A stretch of 64,000 bases of DNA from TMED109 sp002171375. GTDB taxonomy: Bacteria; Pseudomonadota; Alphaproteobacteria; TMED109. Below are positions 53,288 through 61,603 of the stretch, one piece after another; position 1 is the stretch's first letter; every line of letters begins with the position of its first letter. The stretch lies in assembly GCA_965657505.1 (NCBI GenBank), contig CBFHON010000003.1, forward strand, positions 1 to 64,000. The letters are read 5' to 3'. The position numbers and the translations under genes are program-made. Under the pieces are notes generated by a model. The model saw nothing but the letters and a program-made list of their open reading frames with translations, was not told the origin of the DNA and made no database searches.

Positions 53288-55873
53288 TTATGATTTAATA
53301 ATATTATTTATAATTTCATATGTATTCATAGATAAATTTTTCTTCTCTCTTATTCTTATTAGATTTTTCTTTATGATTTTTCTTTTATTTAACTTTAACC
53401 TCTTCCAGTTACTAAATGCAGATGAAAGCCCTGATGCAGAGCTAGGATTGATAGTATCTAAATATATAATTTGGTCAGCAATAAATTTATATCCTGCACC
53501 TGAAGATTCATGAAAATTGATAGAATTATTTTTAGCAAATGTACTTAAAACAGCCCTAACTTGATTAGGGTTTTTATAATTAAAATCTGGCAGTTTAATT
53601 AACTTTTTAACAATATTTAAATTATTTTTTGTTTTTGCTGAAGCTTGAATTTGAAGCCATTTTTCTATCATTATGGGTTGATTTTTATATTTTTGATAGA
53701 ACTCAGATATTAAATTACTTTTATATTTTCCTTTCATATTACAAATACAAGATAGGCTATATAGTTTTATAGTCATATTATTAGATGAATTATATGCTCT
53801 ATAAGCTAATTCTTCTGAATTTTTATCTTTACTTGCAGTAACATATTCCAAACATATATTATGTAAAGACCTCCACCCTCGAGAAGAAGAGTTCTTTCTT
53901 AAATAGCATTTATTTAGAACACTGCTAAAATTATTAGTAAGAGCCGAATTAATATTTTTCAATATAGTATTTCTTGCTTCATGAATATTTTCTGGGATGT
54001 AAACTTTAGTATTTTCAGCTATTTCATTTTCAGAAGGAACAGATAATAATTCAGCAGCAAAACCTGGATCTTTGTAACAATTATCTAATATATTTTTGAT
54101 TACTAAAATAAAAAATTTATTAATTTTAATATCAATTTTTAGTTTTGATTGTTTTATACATAACTTTAAAAAATACTGATTTATTTCATCCCATTTTTTA
54201 AAAGTATCATTATCATACATCATTAATAATTTAAGTTTATTATCATTTTGCTTTAAGTTAATTTTGACAGGCGATGTAAAACTTCTGTTTATAGAAATTG
54301 CTGGGTTGGATGTTATATTTTTAAATGAAAATTTTTGAGTTTTTTTCTTTAAAACTATTAATAGTTCTTTTTTAGTACTATTTTCATCTAAATTGAAAAA
54401 TTTACCATCAGAACCTAGTAATGAAAACTTTAATGGAATTAGCATCGGTTTTTTATATTTTTGATTAGGAGTGCTAGGTATATTTTGGGTAATTTTAATA
54501 TCTAATATTTTTGTTTTTTTATTATAACTTTGGTCAATTTTAAGTTCTGGTGTCCCAGCTTGTGAATACCACAAATAGAATTGTTTCAAATCTATATTAT
54601 TTGCATATTCCATTGAGGATATAAAATTTTCGCATGTTGCAGCTATTCCATCATATTTTTTAATATAATGTTTAAAACCCTTTAAAAACCCTTTTTCTGA
54701 CAAAATGCTTTCTAGCATTCTAATTAATTCTGCTCCTTTATTATAAACTGTAGCTGTATAAAAATTATTAATTTCTGCATACGATTTGGGTCGCACTGAA
54801 TGAGCTAATGGACTAGCATCTTCAGCGAATTGAACTGTTCGCAGTAATCTTACGTCTTTGATACGTTTAACTGCTCTAGAGCCCATATCAGATGAAAACT
54901 CTTGATCTCTATATACAGTTAAGCCTTCTTTTAGACTCAACTGGAACCAATCCCTGCACGTTATTCTATTGCCTGTCCAATTGTGAAAATATTCATGTGC
55001 AACAATAGTTTCTATAAAATCATATTCATTATCTGTGGAAGTATTTTTATCAGCAATTAAAAATTTAGAGTTAAAAATATTTAAACTTTTATTTTCCATA
55101 GCTCCCATATTAAAATTATTAATTGCTGCAATATTAAAAATATTTAAATCGTATTCAAGGTTGTATTTATCTTCATCCCATTTCATTGCTTTTACTAAAG
55201 AGTTTATAGCAAATTTAATTTTATTTTTATCTTCTTTCCTTATCCAAATATTTAAATCTACTTTTTTATTGGATTTAGTGTAAAACTTACGATTTGTTTT
55301 TGATAATTTTCCTGCAACTAAAGCGAAAAGATAAGATGGTTTTGGAAAGGGGTCTTTCCATATTACCTCTATGTTATTATGAATTATTTTTTTTGATATT
55401 AAATTACCATTGGATAACATAACGGGGAATAGTTTTTTATTACCAATTATTTTAACTGTGTAAATAGATAAAACATCTGGCCTATCTGGAAAATAAGTTA
55501 TTCTTCTAAATCCCTGGGCTTCGCATTGAGTAACAAATATTTTATCTGAAATATATAGTCCTTCTAATCTAGAATTTAGGTTAGGATTAATATTAGTGAC
55601 TATTTCAATTGTGCAACTATTTGGAGGAGAAAATATTATAAGTTGTGCTTTATTTTTTTTATAATCTTCTTTGGTAAGTATTTTATCATTTATGGAAATA
55701 GATATTAATTCAAGATCAATTCCATCTAAACATATTTCACCTTCGACATTAGTAAATTTCATTTTATTGATAACGGATGTATTTATATCATCAAGAATAA
55801 ATTCTAAATTTACATCTTGAAGAACAAAATTGACTGCTTTATAATCTGTTTGTTTTATTATCTTTGAATTCAT
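53288..55873 (-). CDS. pepN: Aminopeptidase N
   Basis: Zinc M1-family aminopeptidase removing N-terminal residues from peptides in the cytoplasm. Seen: exopeptidase motif GAMENKSLNIF, zinc site HEYFHNWTGNRITCRDWFQLSLKEGLTVYRD (HExxH plus the downstream Glu), and the long helical C-terminal domain. Length 861 aa is close to the E. coli-type PepN. The sequence is heavily biased toward Lys, Asn and Ile, with few motifs in the last 350 residues. It diverges from the HEAT-repeat gene. Confidence 0.94.
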   Translation of the reverse strand: MNSKIIKQTDYKAVNFVLQDVNLEFILDDINTSVINKMKFTNVEGEICLDGIDLELISISINDKILTKEDYKKNKAQLIIFSPPNSCTIEIVTNINPNLNSRLEGLYISDKIFVTQCEAQGFRRITYFPDRPDVLSIYTVKIIGNKKLFPVMLSNGNLISKKIIHNNIEVIWKDPFPKPSYLFALVAGKLSKTNRKFYTKSNKKVDLNIWIRKEDKNKIKFAINSLVKAMKWDEDKYNLEYDLNIFNIAAINNFNMGAMENKSLNIFNSKFLIADKNTSTDNEYDFIETIVAHEYFHNWTGNRITCRDWFQLSLKEGLTVYRDQEFSSDMGSRAVKRIKDVRLLRTVQFAEDASPLAHSVRPKSYAEINNFYTATVYNKGAELIRMLESILSEKGFLKGFKHYIKKYDGIAATCENFISSMEYANNIDLKQFYLWYSQAGTPELKIDQSYNKKTKILDIKITQNIPSTPNQKYKKPMLIPLKFSLLGSDGKFFNLDENSTKKELLIVLKKKTQKFSFKNITSNPAISINRSFTSPVKINLKQNDNKLKLLMMYDNDTFKKWDEINQYFLKLCIKQSKLKIDIKINKFFILVIKNILDNCYKDPGFAAELLSVPSENEIAENTKVYIPENIHEARNTILKNINSALTNNFSSVLNKCYLRKNSSSRGWRSLHNICLEYVTASKDKNSEELAYRAYNSSNNMTIKLYSLSCICNMKGKYKSNLISEFYQKYKNQPIMIEKWLQIQASAKTKNNLNIVKKLIKLPDFNYKNPNQVRAVLSTFAKNNSINFHESSGAGYKFIADQIIYLDTINPSSASGLSSAFSNWKRLKLNKRKIIKKNLIRIREKKNLSMNTYEIINNIIKS

Positions 55874-55955
55874 ATGTTTTTATCTATATTGTTTATAATG
55901 TAAGTAGTATTTTATATTGAATAGTAAAGAAAAATTTATAGTAGGTGCACAATTC

Positions 55956-57365
55956 ATGCAATTAAAATTATCAAAATTATATATTATAATTTTTATTATT
56001 TCTTCATTTATTACTTTTGCGTATTCTGCAGATTATAACTCTGTAAAAGAAAAAGCTTTAATTTTAAAAGATGGTTCAGAGCAAGATAAAATTGAAGCTG
56101 TTCAAGAATTTGGTAGGCTTTCCTCTAATGCAAATTTTATAATTGATGACCTAATTTTTAGTTTAAGGAATGACAAATCCCATGAAGTAAGAATGGAAAT
56201 TATTAGGGCTCTGGAGAGAATAGGAGGCCAGGCTAATAAAACTGTCCCAGCTTTAATTGAAGCGTTAGGCGATGAAAATTGGGAGATTAGGTGGTCCGCG
56301 GCTGGAGCTTTAACATCATTTGGAAAAAAATCAGCTATGGCAGTTCCAGAGTTGGTTGGTTTACTAAGAGACCCAGAAGACTATGTTAGAAATGCAGCAT
56401 TATCAACTTTAGGAAAAATGGGGCCTATTTCTGTTGCTGCTATGATGGATGAAGTCTCTAAATCTCTAAAAGACAGTGAAGATCAATTATATATGCGAAT
56501 TATATGTATTAGATCGCTAGGAGCTTTAGGAGCAAAAGCTATGGTGTCAGTTCCACTTTTAATTGAAAATTCTACACATGAGGATATTGACGTGAGGTTA
56601 GAGTCAGTTATTGCACTTAGAAAAATAGGAGGCGATGATTCAATGCCAGGAGAAATAGGATGGCTAGCTGAACCTGATGAAATGATTTGGCCTAAGGTTG
56701 GTCCTAAGATGGAAGGGAACTTTCTTATGTTTGCTGAAGCAAAACAAATGGTAATTTATGCAATAGTAGATACTTTACTAAAATCTATAGATGACCCTGA
56801 TCAACGTGTAAGTTATGCAGCTATTAAGGGTATTGCTAATTTTGGAAAAAAAGCATTACCTATTAAAGATAAGTTAGTAGATTATATGAATAGAGGATCT
56901 CCCGTCATTAGACGAGTTGCAATAGATACTTTGGCTAATATAGGAGAAGAAGCAGATGATGTAATACCTGATTTAGTTACAGCTTTATCAGATTTTGACG
57001 TAAATGTTCAATGGGCAGCTATTCAGGCTTTAAGGGTAAAGGGAAATAAAGCAGTTCCAGAATTAATTTTTATGCTTGAATATGATGACGATTTATTAAC
57101 ACCAAATATTTTAAAAACATTTGCAGAAATAGGGAACGATGCTAAAGGAGCTGTTAAAAATTTATTAATAATATTAGAACATGAAAATCCTCAATATCGA
57201 GCATTAGCTGCTGAGGCTCTTGGAGAAATTGGGGAGCCGTCAAAAGAAGTTATCAACTCATTAGAGTCTCTTAAAGATGATAAAGATAAGAATGTTATTA
57301 AAACTGTTCAATGGTCACTAAATGAATTACGAATGATTAAAAATAGGAGAGATAATGAAGATTAA
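55956..57365 (+). CDS. Secreted HEAT-repeat protein
   Basis: Signal peptide (about residues 1-26; cleavage likely after AYSA) followed by a chain of HEAT/PBS-lyase-like helical repeats over nearly all of the 469-aa protein. Repeats include VPALIEALGDENWEIRWSAA, VPELVGLLRDPEDYVRNAA, VPLLIENSTHEDIDVRLESV and VIPDLVTALSDFDVNVQWAA. It is probably a periplasmic scaffold for protein contacts. The frame opens at a TTG (55917), but the ATG at 55956 starts the signal peptide. It overlaps the vWA-like gene by 11 bases, so the two should work together. Function unknown. Confidence 0.8.
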   Translation: MQLKLSKLYIIIFIISSFITFAYSADYNSVKEKALILKDGSEQDKIEAVQEFGRLSSNANFIIDDLIFSLRNDKSHEVRMEIIRALERIGGQANKTVPALIEALGDENWEIRWSAAGALTSFGKKSAMAVPELVGLLRDPEDYVRNAALSTLGKMGPISVAAMMDEVSKSLKDSEDQLYMRIICIRSLGALGAKAMVSVPLLIENSTHEDIDVRLESVIALRKIGGDDSMPGEIGWLAEPDEMIWPKVGPKMEGNFLMFAEAKQMVIYAIVDTLLKSIDDPDQRVSYAAIKGIANFGKKALPIKDKLVDYMNRGSPVIRRVAIDTLANIGEEADDVIPDLVTALSDFDVNVQWAAIQALRVKGNKAVPELIFMLEYDDDLLTPNILKTFAEIGNDAKGAVKNLLIILEHENPQYRALAAEALGEIGEPSKEVINSLESLKDDKDKNVIKTVQWSLNELRMIKNRRDNED

Positions 57366-58044
57366 ATTAATTAATTTAGTATTTTTAATTTTATTATTTT
57401 TTTATAATAAAAATATATTAGCAGAAAATATTTATGTAGATCTAGAGCTTGTATTAGCAGTTGATGTATCTTCTAGTGTTGATGAAGCAGAATATCAATT
57501 ACAAATTAGAGGGGTTGGAGCAGCATTTAGACATCCTGATGTAATAGCTGCTATTGAGTCTTCAGGAGGAAATGGAATTGCAGTTGCAATGATTCAATGG
57601 TCAGACAATGAGGAACAGGCATTAGTAGGCGGATGGCACATAATTAAAGATGCAGCAGATGCTGCTGAATATGCAAGGGTAATAAGGAGATCACCTAGAA
57701 TTATTGCTGGAGGGCAAACTTCAATAGCAGGTGCTTTAAGTTTCTCGATTAACGAAATTAAAAATAATAATATTGATAGTGGAAGAAAAGTGATTGATGT
57801 CTCAGGTGATGGTAGAGCAAATAATGGTATTCATCCTATGAATATAAGAAACCTTGCTATTGAAGAGAATATTACTATAAACGGTTTAGTAATAATAAAT
57901 GAAGAACCTTTTTTAGATGGATACTTTGAAAGAGGAGTTATTGGTGGAAGAGGAGCATTTATGATGATTGCTGAGGATTATAGAGATTACGCTGCAATGA
58001 TACTTCAAAAGCTTTTAAGAGAAATAGGTATGCCAGTAAGTTAA
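57355..58044 (+). CDS. Secreted DUF1194 (von Willebrand factor A-like) protein
   Basis: Signal peptide (about residues 1-23; FLILLFFYNKNILA) followed by a vWA-type domain. The MIDAS-like motif DVSSS (in LVLAVDVSSSVDEAEYQ) appears near residue 38, with the second metal-site Thr probably in GGQTSIAGAL and Asp in DVSGDGRANNG. Length 229 aa matches DUF1194 proteins, whose function is not established. It is translationally linked to the upstream HEAT-repeat gene and convergent with the xoxG-like gene. A role in assembling a periplasmic metalloenzyme is possible by analogy with the vWA proteins of methanol dehydrogenase clusters, but is unproven. Confidence 0.82.
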   Translation: MKIKLINLVFLILLFFYNKNILAENIYVDLELVLAVDVSSSVDEAEYQLQIRGVGAAFRHPDVIAAIESSGGNGIAVAMIQWSDNEEQALVGGWHIIKDAADAAEYARVIRRSPRIIAGGQTSIAGALSFSINEIKNNNIDSGRKVIDVSGDGRANNGIHPMNIRNLAIEENITINGLVIINEEPFLDGYFERGVIGGRGAFMMIAEDYRDYAAMILQKLLREIGMPVS

Positions 58045-58076
58045 TAAAGGATAACTAAAAAGCCATCCTTTATTAA
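58041..58076 (+). terminator. Terminator-like hairpin after the DUF1194 gene
   Basis: TTAATAAAGGAT (58041-58052) is an exact reverse complement of ATCCTTTATTAA (58065-58076), giving a 12-bp stem with a 12-base loop that includes the DUF1194 stop codon. It is followed by ATTTATATATT. It lies between two convergent genes and may act in both directions; the stem is AT-rich, so strength is uncertain. Confidence 0.5.
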
Positions 58077-58095
58077 ATTTATATATTAAAAATTA

Positions 58096-58566
58096 TTAAG
58101 GGTATACGCCGTATTTAAAATTACTACCAGCAGCTTTTCTATCTTTATATTCTTGTCTCATATAAGCTATAATTCTCCAAATATCATCGTCTTCAATAGT
58201 TCTAGAAAATGCTCCCATTTGTGTAGGTCTTCCATTTATAGTTAAGCCAGATGCAATCGTAGAATATAAATTTATATTAGTTCCACCACTTACTTTATAA
58301 TAACCTCTCGTTAAAGGAGGTCCTTTTGCTCCGATTCCTCTCATACCGTGACAGTATGAACAACGACTATTAAAGCGCTCATAACCTATTGCAATTGCTT
58401 CTTCATCACCTTCAAATGGATTGACCATATCATCCTCAAGCATATCACCATATAAATCCATATCATCTTTAGCTAAAGAGTTAGATATATATACTGTGCT
58501 AAGAAAAAATAATGAAAGTAATATCATACAAAATAAATTAATATAAAAACTTTTGGTTGCAGTCAT
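58096..58566 (-). CDS. xoxG: Periplasmic cytochrome c, XoxG-like
   Basis: Single-haem c-type cytochrome, expected to accept electrons from the PQQ dehydrogenase encoded upstream. From the ATG at 58566 (156 aa): signal or anchor (about residues 8-32), acidic region, haem site CSYCHG (Cys69, Cys72, His73), and the probable axial Met117 in TQMGAF before the C-terminal helix DDDIWRIIAYM. GGGAG eight bases before this ATG supports it over a TTG at 58581. It is 24 bases downstream of the XoxJ-like gene. XoxG identity rests on neighbours; it is smaller than many cytochrome cL proteins. Confidence 0.78.
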   Translation of the reverse strand: MTATKSFYINLFCMILLSLFFLSTVYISNSLAKDDMDLYGDMLEDDMVNPFEGDEEAIAIGYERFNSRCSYCHGMRGIGAKGPPLTRGYYKVSGGTNINLYSTIASGLTINGRPTQMGAFSRTIEDDDIWRIIAYMRQEYKDRKAAGSNFKYGVYP

Positions 58567-58590
58567 TTTCTTTTCTCCCAATATTATACG

Positions 58591-59454
58591 TTATTCAAGT
58601 TCTTCGGTAGCAGTATAGGTACTTCCTACTTCTTCAAAAGGTTTAAAGTAAGGTACATTATATTTTTCTACTAATTCAGCTATTGTACCGTCATTCATCA
58701 TTTCGGTTAGATGTGTATTTAATAAATCTAGTAAATCACTATCTCCGTCTCTAATGACACCAGCAACATTCCAACTCAATTCTAAAGGCGGAGTAAAGCT
58801 TCTTATAACTCTGAAAGGAGCATCTTTATATTTTAATCTTGCTTTAGCTAGCTGAGTAGACATCACAAAGGCCATCTTTATTTCTTGTTTAGCAACTGCA
58901 TCAATTTCGGTAGGGTTTCTAGCCCACAAATCTCGGTCAAAACCATTATAAAATAAATAACCATCAATAGCTGTAGACATAGCAACGCCAGGTTTATACT
59001 TACCTTTAATTTCTTCAATGTCTTTAAAGTCTTCTACTTCTGGGTTAGCAATAGGAACGTAGCCTACTCCTAAGTATGCAGTTGTAAAGACTAAGTTTTT
59101 TTCTTCAATTTCTTCCTTCGAGCTATCACTATTGGCTATTCCCATATATAAATCACAACGTCCCTTCATAATAGAATGACGAAGAGCTTTTCCTAAACCA
59201 CCACGCATTTTTTGTTCTGCCCAGTAAATATCTAAATTTAGTGATTCTTTAGCAGCAATTTGACTCACTATATCTATATCAAATCCTCTTGGATAATTTG
59301 CTGTAGAAGTATAAGGCCAGGCATAAGGGCCTGCACATAATATTATTTTGTTAGTTTTTCTTATATTATCTAAAGTTTCACCTGCAACTGCATTTCCTAT
59401 TAAACTGATACTAAGAAATATAATAGATACTAATATATTGATGATATTTTTCAT
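58591..59454 (-). CDS. xoxJ: Periplasmic binding protein, XoxJ/MoxJ-like
   Basis: Solute-binding-protein fold of the quinoprotein dehydrogenase-associated family; known XoxJ proteins are thought to help activate or mature XoxF rather than to serve a transporter. Seen: signal peptide ending near NAVAG (about residue 25), the SBP_bac_3-like start (LCAGPYAWPYTST, FDIDIVSQIAAKESL), and GRCDLYMGI. Length 287 aa is normal. No ABC permease or ATPase gene is adjacent. It lies between the xoxF-like and xoxG-like genes, the usual XoxFJG set. Confidence 0.84.
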   Translation of the reverse strand: MKNIINILVSIIFLSISLIGNAVAGETLDNIRKTNKIILCAGPYAWPYTSTANYPRGFDIDIVSQIAAKESLNLDIYWAEQKMRGGLGKALRHSIMKGRCDLYMGIANSDSSKEEIEEKNLVFTTAYLGVGYVPIANPEVEDFKDIEEIKGKYKPGVAMSTAIDGYLFYNGFDRDLWARNPTEIDAVAKQEIKMAFVMSTQLAKARLKYKDAPFRVIRSFTPPLELSWNVAGVIRDGDSDLLDLLNTHLTEMMNDGTIAELVEKYNVPYFKPFEEVGSTYTATEELE

Positions 59455-59567
59455 TTTATTTTAACTCCCTATGATACTACTTATATATATCAATTTATAT
59501 TTTTGGCTATAATTTTAGTGTAATTTTTTAAAATTTTCAAATGTAAATCTATATTAAATTAAAATAA

Positions 59568-59594
59568 AAGGGAAGGTGAATTTCACCTTCCCTT
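59568..59594 (-). terminator. Rho-independent terminator of the xoxF-like gene
   Basis: A perfect 13-bp stem, AAGGGAAGGTGAA (59568-59580) with TTCACCTTCCCTT (59582-59594), separated by one base. On the minus strand it lies about 30 bases after the xoxF-like stop and is followed by TTTTATTTTAATTT. It separates the xoxF-like transcript from xoxJ-xoxG or lowers read-through. Confidence 0.85.
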
Positions 59595-59625
59595 AAATTT
59601 GGTTTTATAAAAGCTTAGGTATTTA

Positions 59626-61353
59626 CTAGTTTAAACCGAAAGTAAATACTCCGCCGCCTTTAGTATGGTTTTTAAGCCACTCACCATAACTTAGTGGCCA
59701 AATTCCACCACCACCAGCACCTACAACAACAGAAACCATTTGTTTTCCGTCAACTGTATATGTTGTTGGATTTCCGTGAACGCCAGTACCAACGTTGAAC
59801 TGATAAAGTTCTTCGCCAGTGTCATCGCGCACAGCGTGGAAATAACCTTCTGCATCACCGTAGAATACTAAGCCACCTGCAGTACATAGCATACCACCTG
59901 TTGCTGGAGCACTAGATGGACGCATCCATTTAATGTCACCGTTTGATGCATCAAAAGCTTTAATCGAGCCATTACCTGAATTAAAAGTAATAACTTTAGC
60001 ACCTAAGTACCACTCACCACGACGCCACTCCATTTTCTTCGCTTGAAGGTCCATAGAGAAGTTGTAAAGCGGAACCATCACCATATTAACACGTGGTGAA
60101 TAACACATTGGGTGCCACTCTTTACCACCGTCAAGTGAAGGTGCAATGTTTTTAGTTACACGATCATATACCACATCCATAGTTGGGTCTCCACCTTCTT
60201 CCCAAGCCATAATTGGGCGACAGTTGTCGCGGAAGCCTGGAGTCCAGTTAATTTTACCCATTGGAACAACCCAGTTACAACGGTTGTTTGTTCTATCGAT
60301 TGAGTATAAGTGACCATTTCTGTCACCGTGTAGCCATACTTTTTTTCCATCAATGTCAGCTAAGATTACTTCATTTACACCGTCATAATCATATGGATCA
60401 TTTGGAGTGTATTGGAACCAACCTTTGATAGCACCATTATTTGGATCAAGTACTAATGTTGAATTACTGTAAAGGTTATCACCTAGACGTACGTGACGAT
60501 CAAAGTCAGGTCCAGGGTTACCAATTGGCCAGTAAAGAAGATCTAAATCTTGGTCATATGAACCAGTGATCCAACCTGAACCACCACCATATTTCCATGA
60601 CTCACCTGCCCATGTATCAACATTTGGCTCACCTTCAGCTGGAATTGTGTATGTGTTCCATACAACACTTCCATCTTCAGCTGATAAAGCACGAACCCAT
60701 CCACGAACACCGTATTCAGCACCCGCAGTACCTTGGATTATTTTACCTTTAAGAGCCATTGGCATAATTGTTGAAGTTTCAGCATATGTATAGTCACCTA
60801 CAGCAACGTCAAACAATACTTCACCTGTGCTATTAGCTAAACGTACTAGATGAGAATCTAGAGTAGCTAAATATACACTGTCTAAGTAAGGTTGAACACC
60901 ACGATTCACAACGTCACAACATAGTTCTGGATATACGTCAGCTGGAAGCTCACGCTCATATTTCCAGATTATGTCACCAGTTGCTGCATCAACAGAGATA
61001 ACTCTGTTAAATGAAGTTGTTACATATCCTTGACCGCCAACAACGTTAAGTTGACTGTCTTGTCCTTCTAGAACACCAAAAGACAAGTACCATTGTGCAA
61101 CTAAATCAGCAGCATTAGACTGATTGATTTGAGCAGCTTGATGGTAACGAGTTGATTCATAGTCTTTACCGTAGTGCATCCAATTCATTGGATCCACATG
61201 AGCATTTAAAAGCATGTCATCAGTTACATAATTTGGCTGAGCACCACCGCCCCCTCTAAGGACGTCAACACCTTGCGCAAATGCACTTGAGATCATACCT
61301 AATGTTGCTGCAAATACTGCAGCCACGAAGCCATATTTCAAAATTTTTGTCAT
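59626..61353 (-). CDS. xoxF: PQQ-dependent alcohol (methanol) dehydrogenase, XoxF-like
   Basis: Periplasmic quinoprotein oxidising methanol or other small alcohols. From the ATG at 61353 (GGAGG ten bases before): signal peptide to SSAFA (about 26), then an eight-bladed propeller, 575 aa in total. Seen: vicinal Cys145-Cys146 in PELCCD, Glu213 in GAEYGVRG, a GGGSGW segment with the PQQ-stacking Trp261, Asn279 in IGNPGP, catalytic Asp322 and the extra Asp324 in YDYDGVNE. The extra Asp is the lanthanide ligand of XoxF; calcium MxaF enzymes have Ala there. The N-terminus differs from common XoxF5 proteins, so the subclass is open. The gene is GC-richer than its neighbours, suggesting strong expression. 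Confidence 0.88.
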   Translation of the reverse strand: MTKILKYGFVAAVFAATLGMISSAFAQGVDVLRGGGGAQPNYVTDDMLLNAHVDPMNWMHYGKDYESTRYHQAAQINQSNAADLVAQWYLSFGVLEGQDSQLNVVGGQGYVTTSFNRVISVDAATGDIIWKYERELPADVYPELCCDVVNRGVQPYLDSVYLATLDSHLVRLANSTGEVLFDVAVGDYTYAETSTIMPMALKGKIIQGTAGAEYGVRGWVRALSAEDGSVVWNTYTIPAEGEPNVDTWAGESWKYGGGSGWITGSYDQDLDLLYWPIGNPGPDFDRHVRLGDNLYSNSTLVLDPNNGAIKGWFQYTPNDPYDYDGVNEVILADIDGKKVWLHGDRNGHLYSIDRTNNRCNWVVPMGKINWTPGFRDNCRPIMAWEEGGDPTMDVVYDRVTKNIAPSLDGGKEWHPMCYSPRVNMVMVPLYNFSMDLQAKKMEWRRGEWYLGAKVITFNSGNGSIKAFDASNGDIKWMRPSSAPATGGMLCTAGGLVFYGDAEGYFHAVRDDTGEELYQFNVGTGVHGNPTTYTVDGKQMVSVVVGAGGGGIWPLSYGEWLKNHTKGGGVFTFGLN

Positions 61354-61405
61354 ATGGGGAATTCCTCCCGTGTTATATTCTTCATCTAAATTAGAAGAAG
61401 AAGTT

Positions 61406-61411
61406 ATTATA
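61406..61411 (-). promoter_or_regulatory. Candidate -10 element of the xoxF-like gene
   Basis: A perfect TATAAT on the minus strand, about 53 bases before the ATG. There is no good -35 at standard spacing (the hexamer 17 bases upstream is ATTATT), which would fit activator dependence. The direct repeats at 61492-61528 lie about 80-120 bases further upstream. Confidence 0.35.
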
Positions 61412-61491
61412 CATAAATCACTCACTATAATAATGAGCAACATCTAATATCATCTATATTACTATAAATGATTCTCTCTAGCTATTAGGAA

Positions 61492-61528
61492 AACCTATTT
61501 TTAAAATAAGTTCAACCTATTTTTAAAA
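61492..61528. repeat. 15-bp direct repeat upstream of the xoxF-like gene
   Basis: AACCTATTTTTAAAA occurs exactly at 61492-61506 and 61514-61528, with a 22-base period (about two helical turns). On the minus strand the unit reads TTTTAAAAATAGGTT. It sits in the 250-base spacer between the NosR-like and xoxF-like genes and is a candidate site for a transcription activator. That spacer otherwise shows only AT-rich DNA and the -10 candidate. Confidence 0.6.
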
Positions 61529-61603
61529 AAAATACACATTTATATGCATTTTCTTCGTTTAAGTACTACATCTAGTGTTTTTATATAAGAAAACTAGTTA
61601 ATT

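Noticed and set aside
60156..60793. Short open frames in other frames of the xoxF-like gene
   Set aside because: The propeller-repeat coding strand leaves open alternative frames, but none has a credible start or motif.
61561..61603. Terminator after the NosR-like gene
   Set aside because: A CTAG-centred inverted repeat is present, but the stem is short and bulged with no T tract. It is not convincing.
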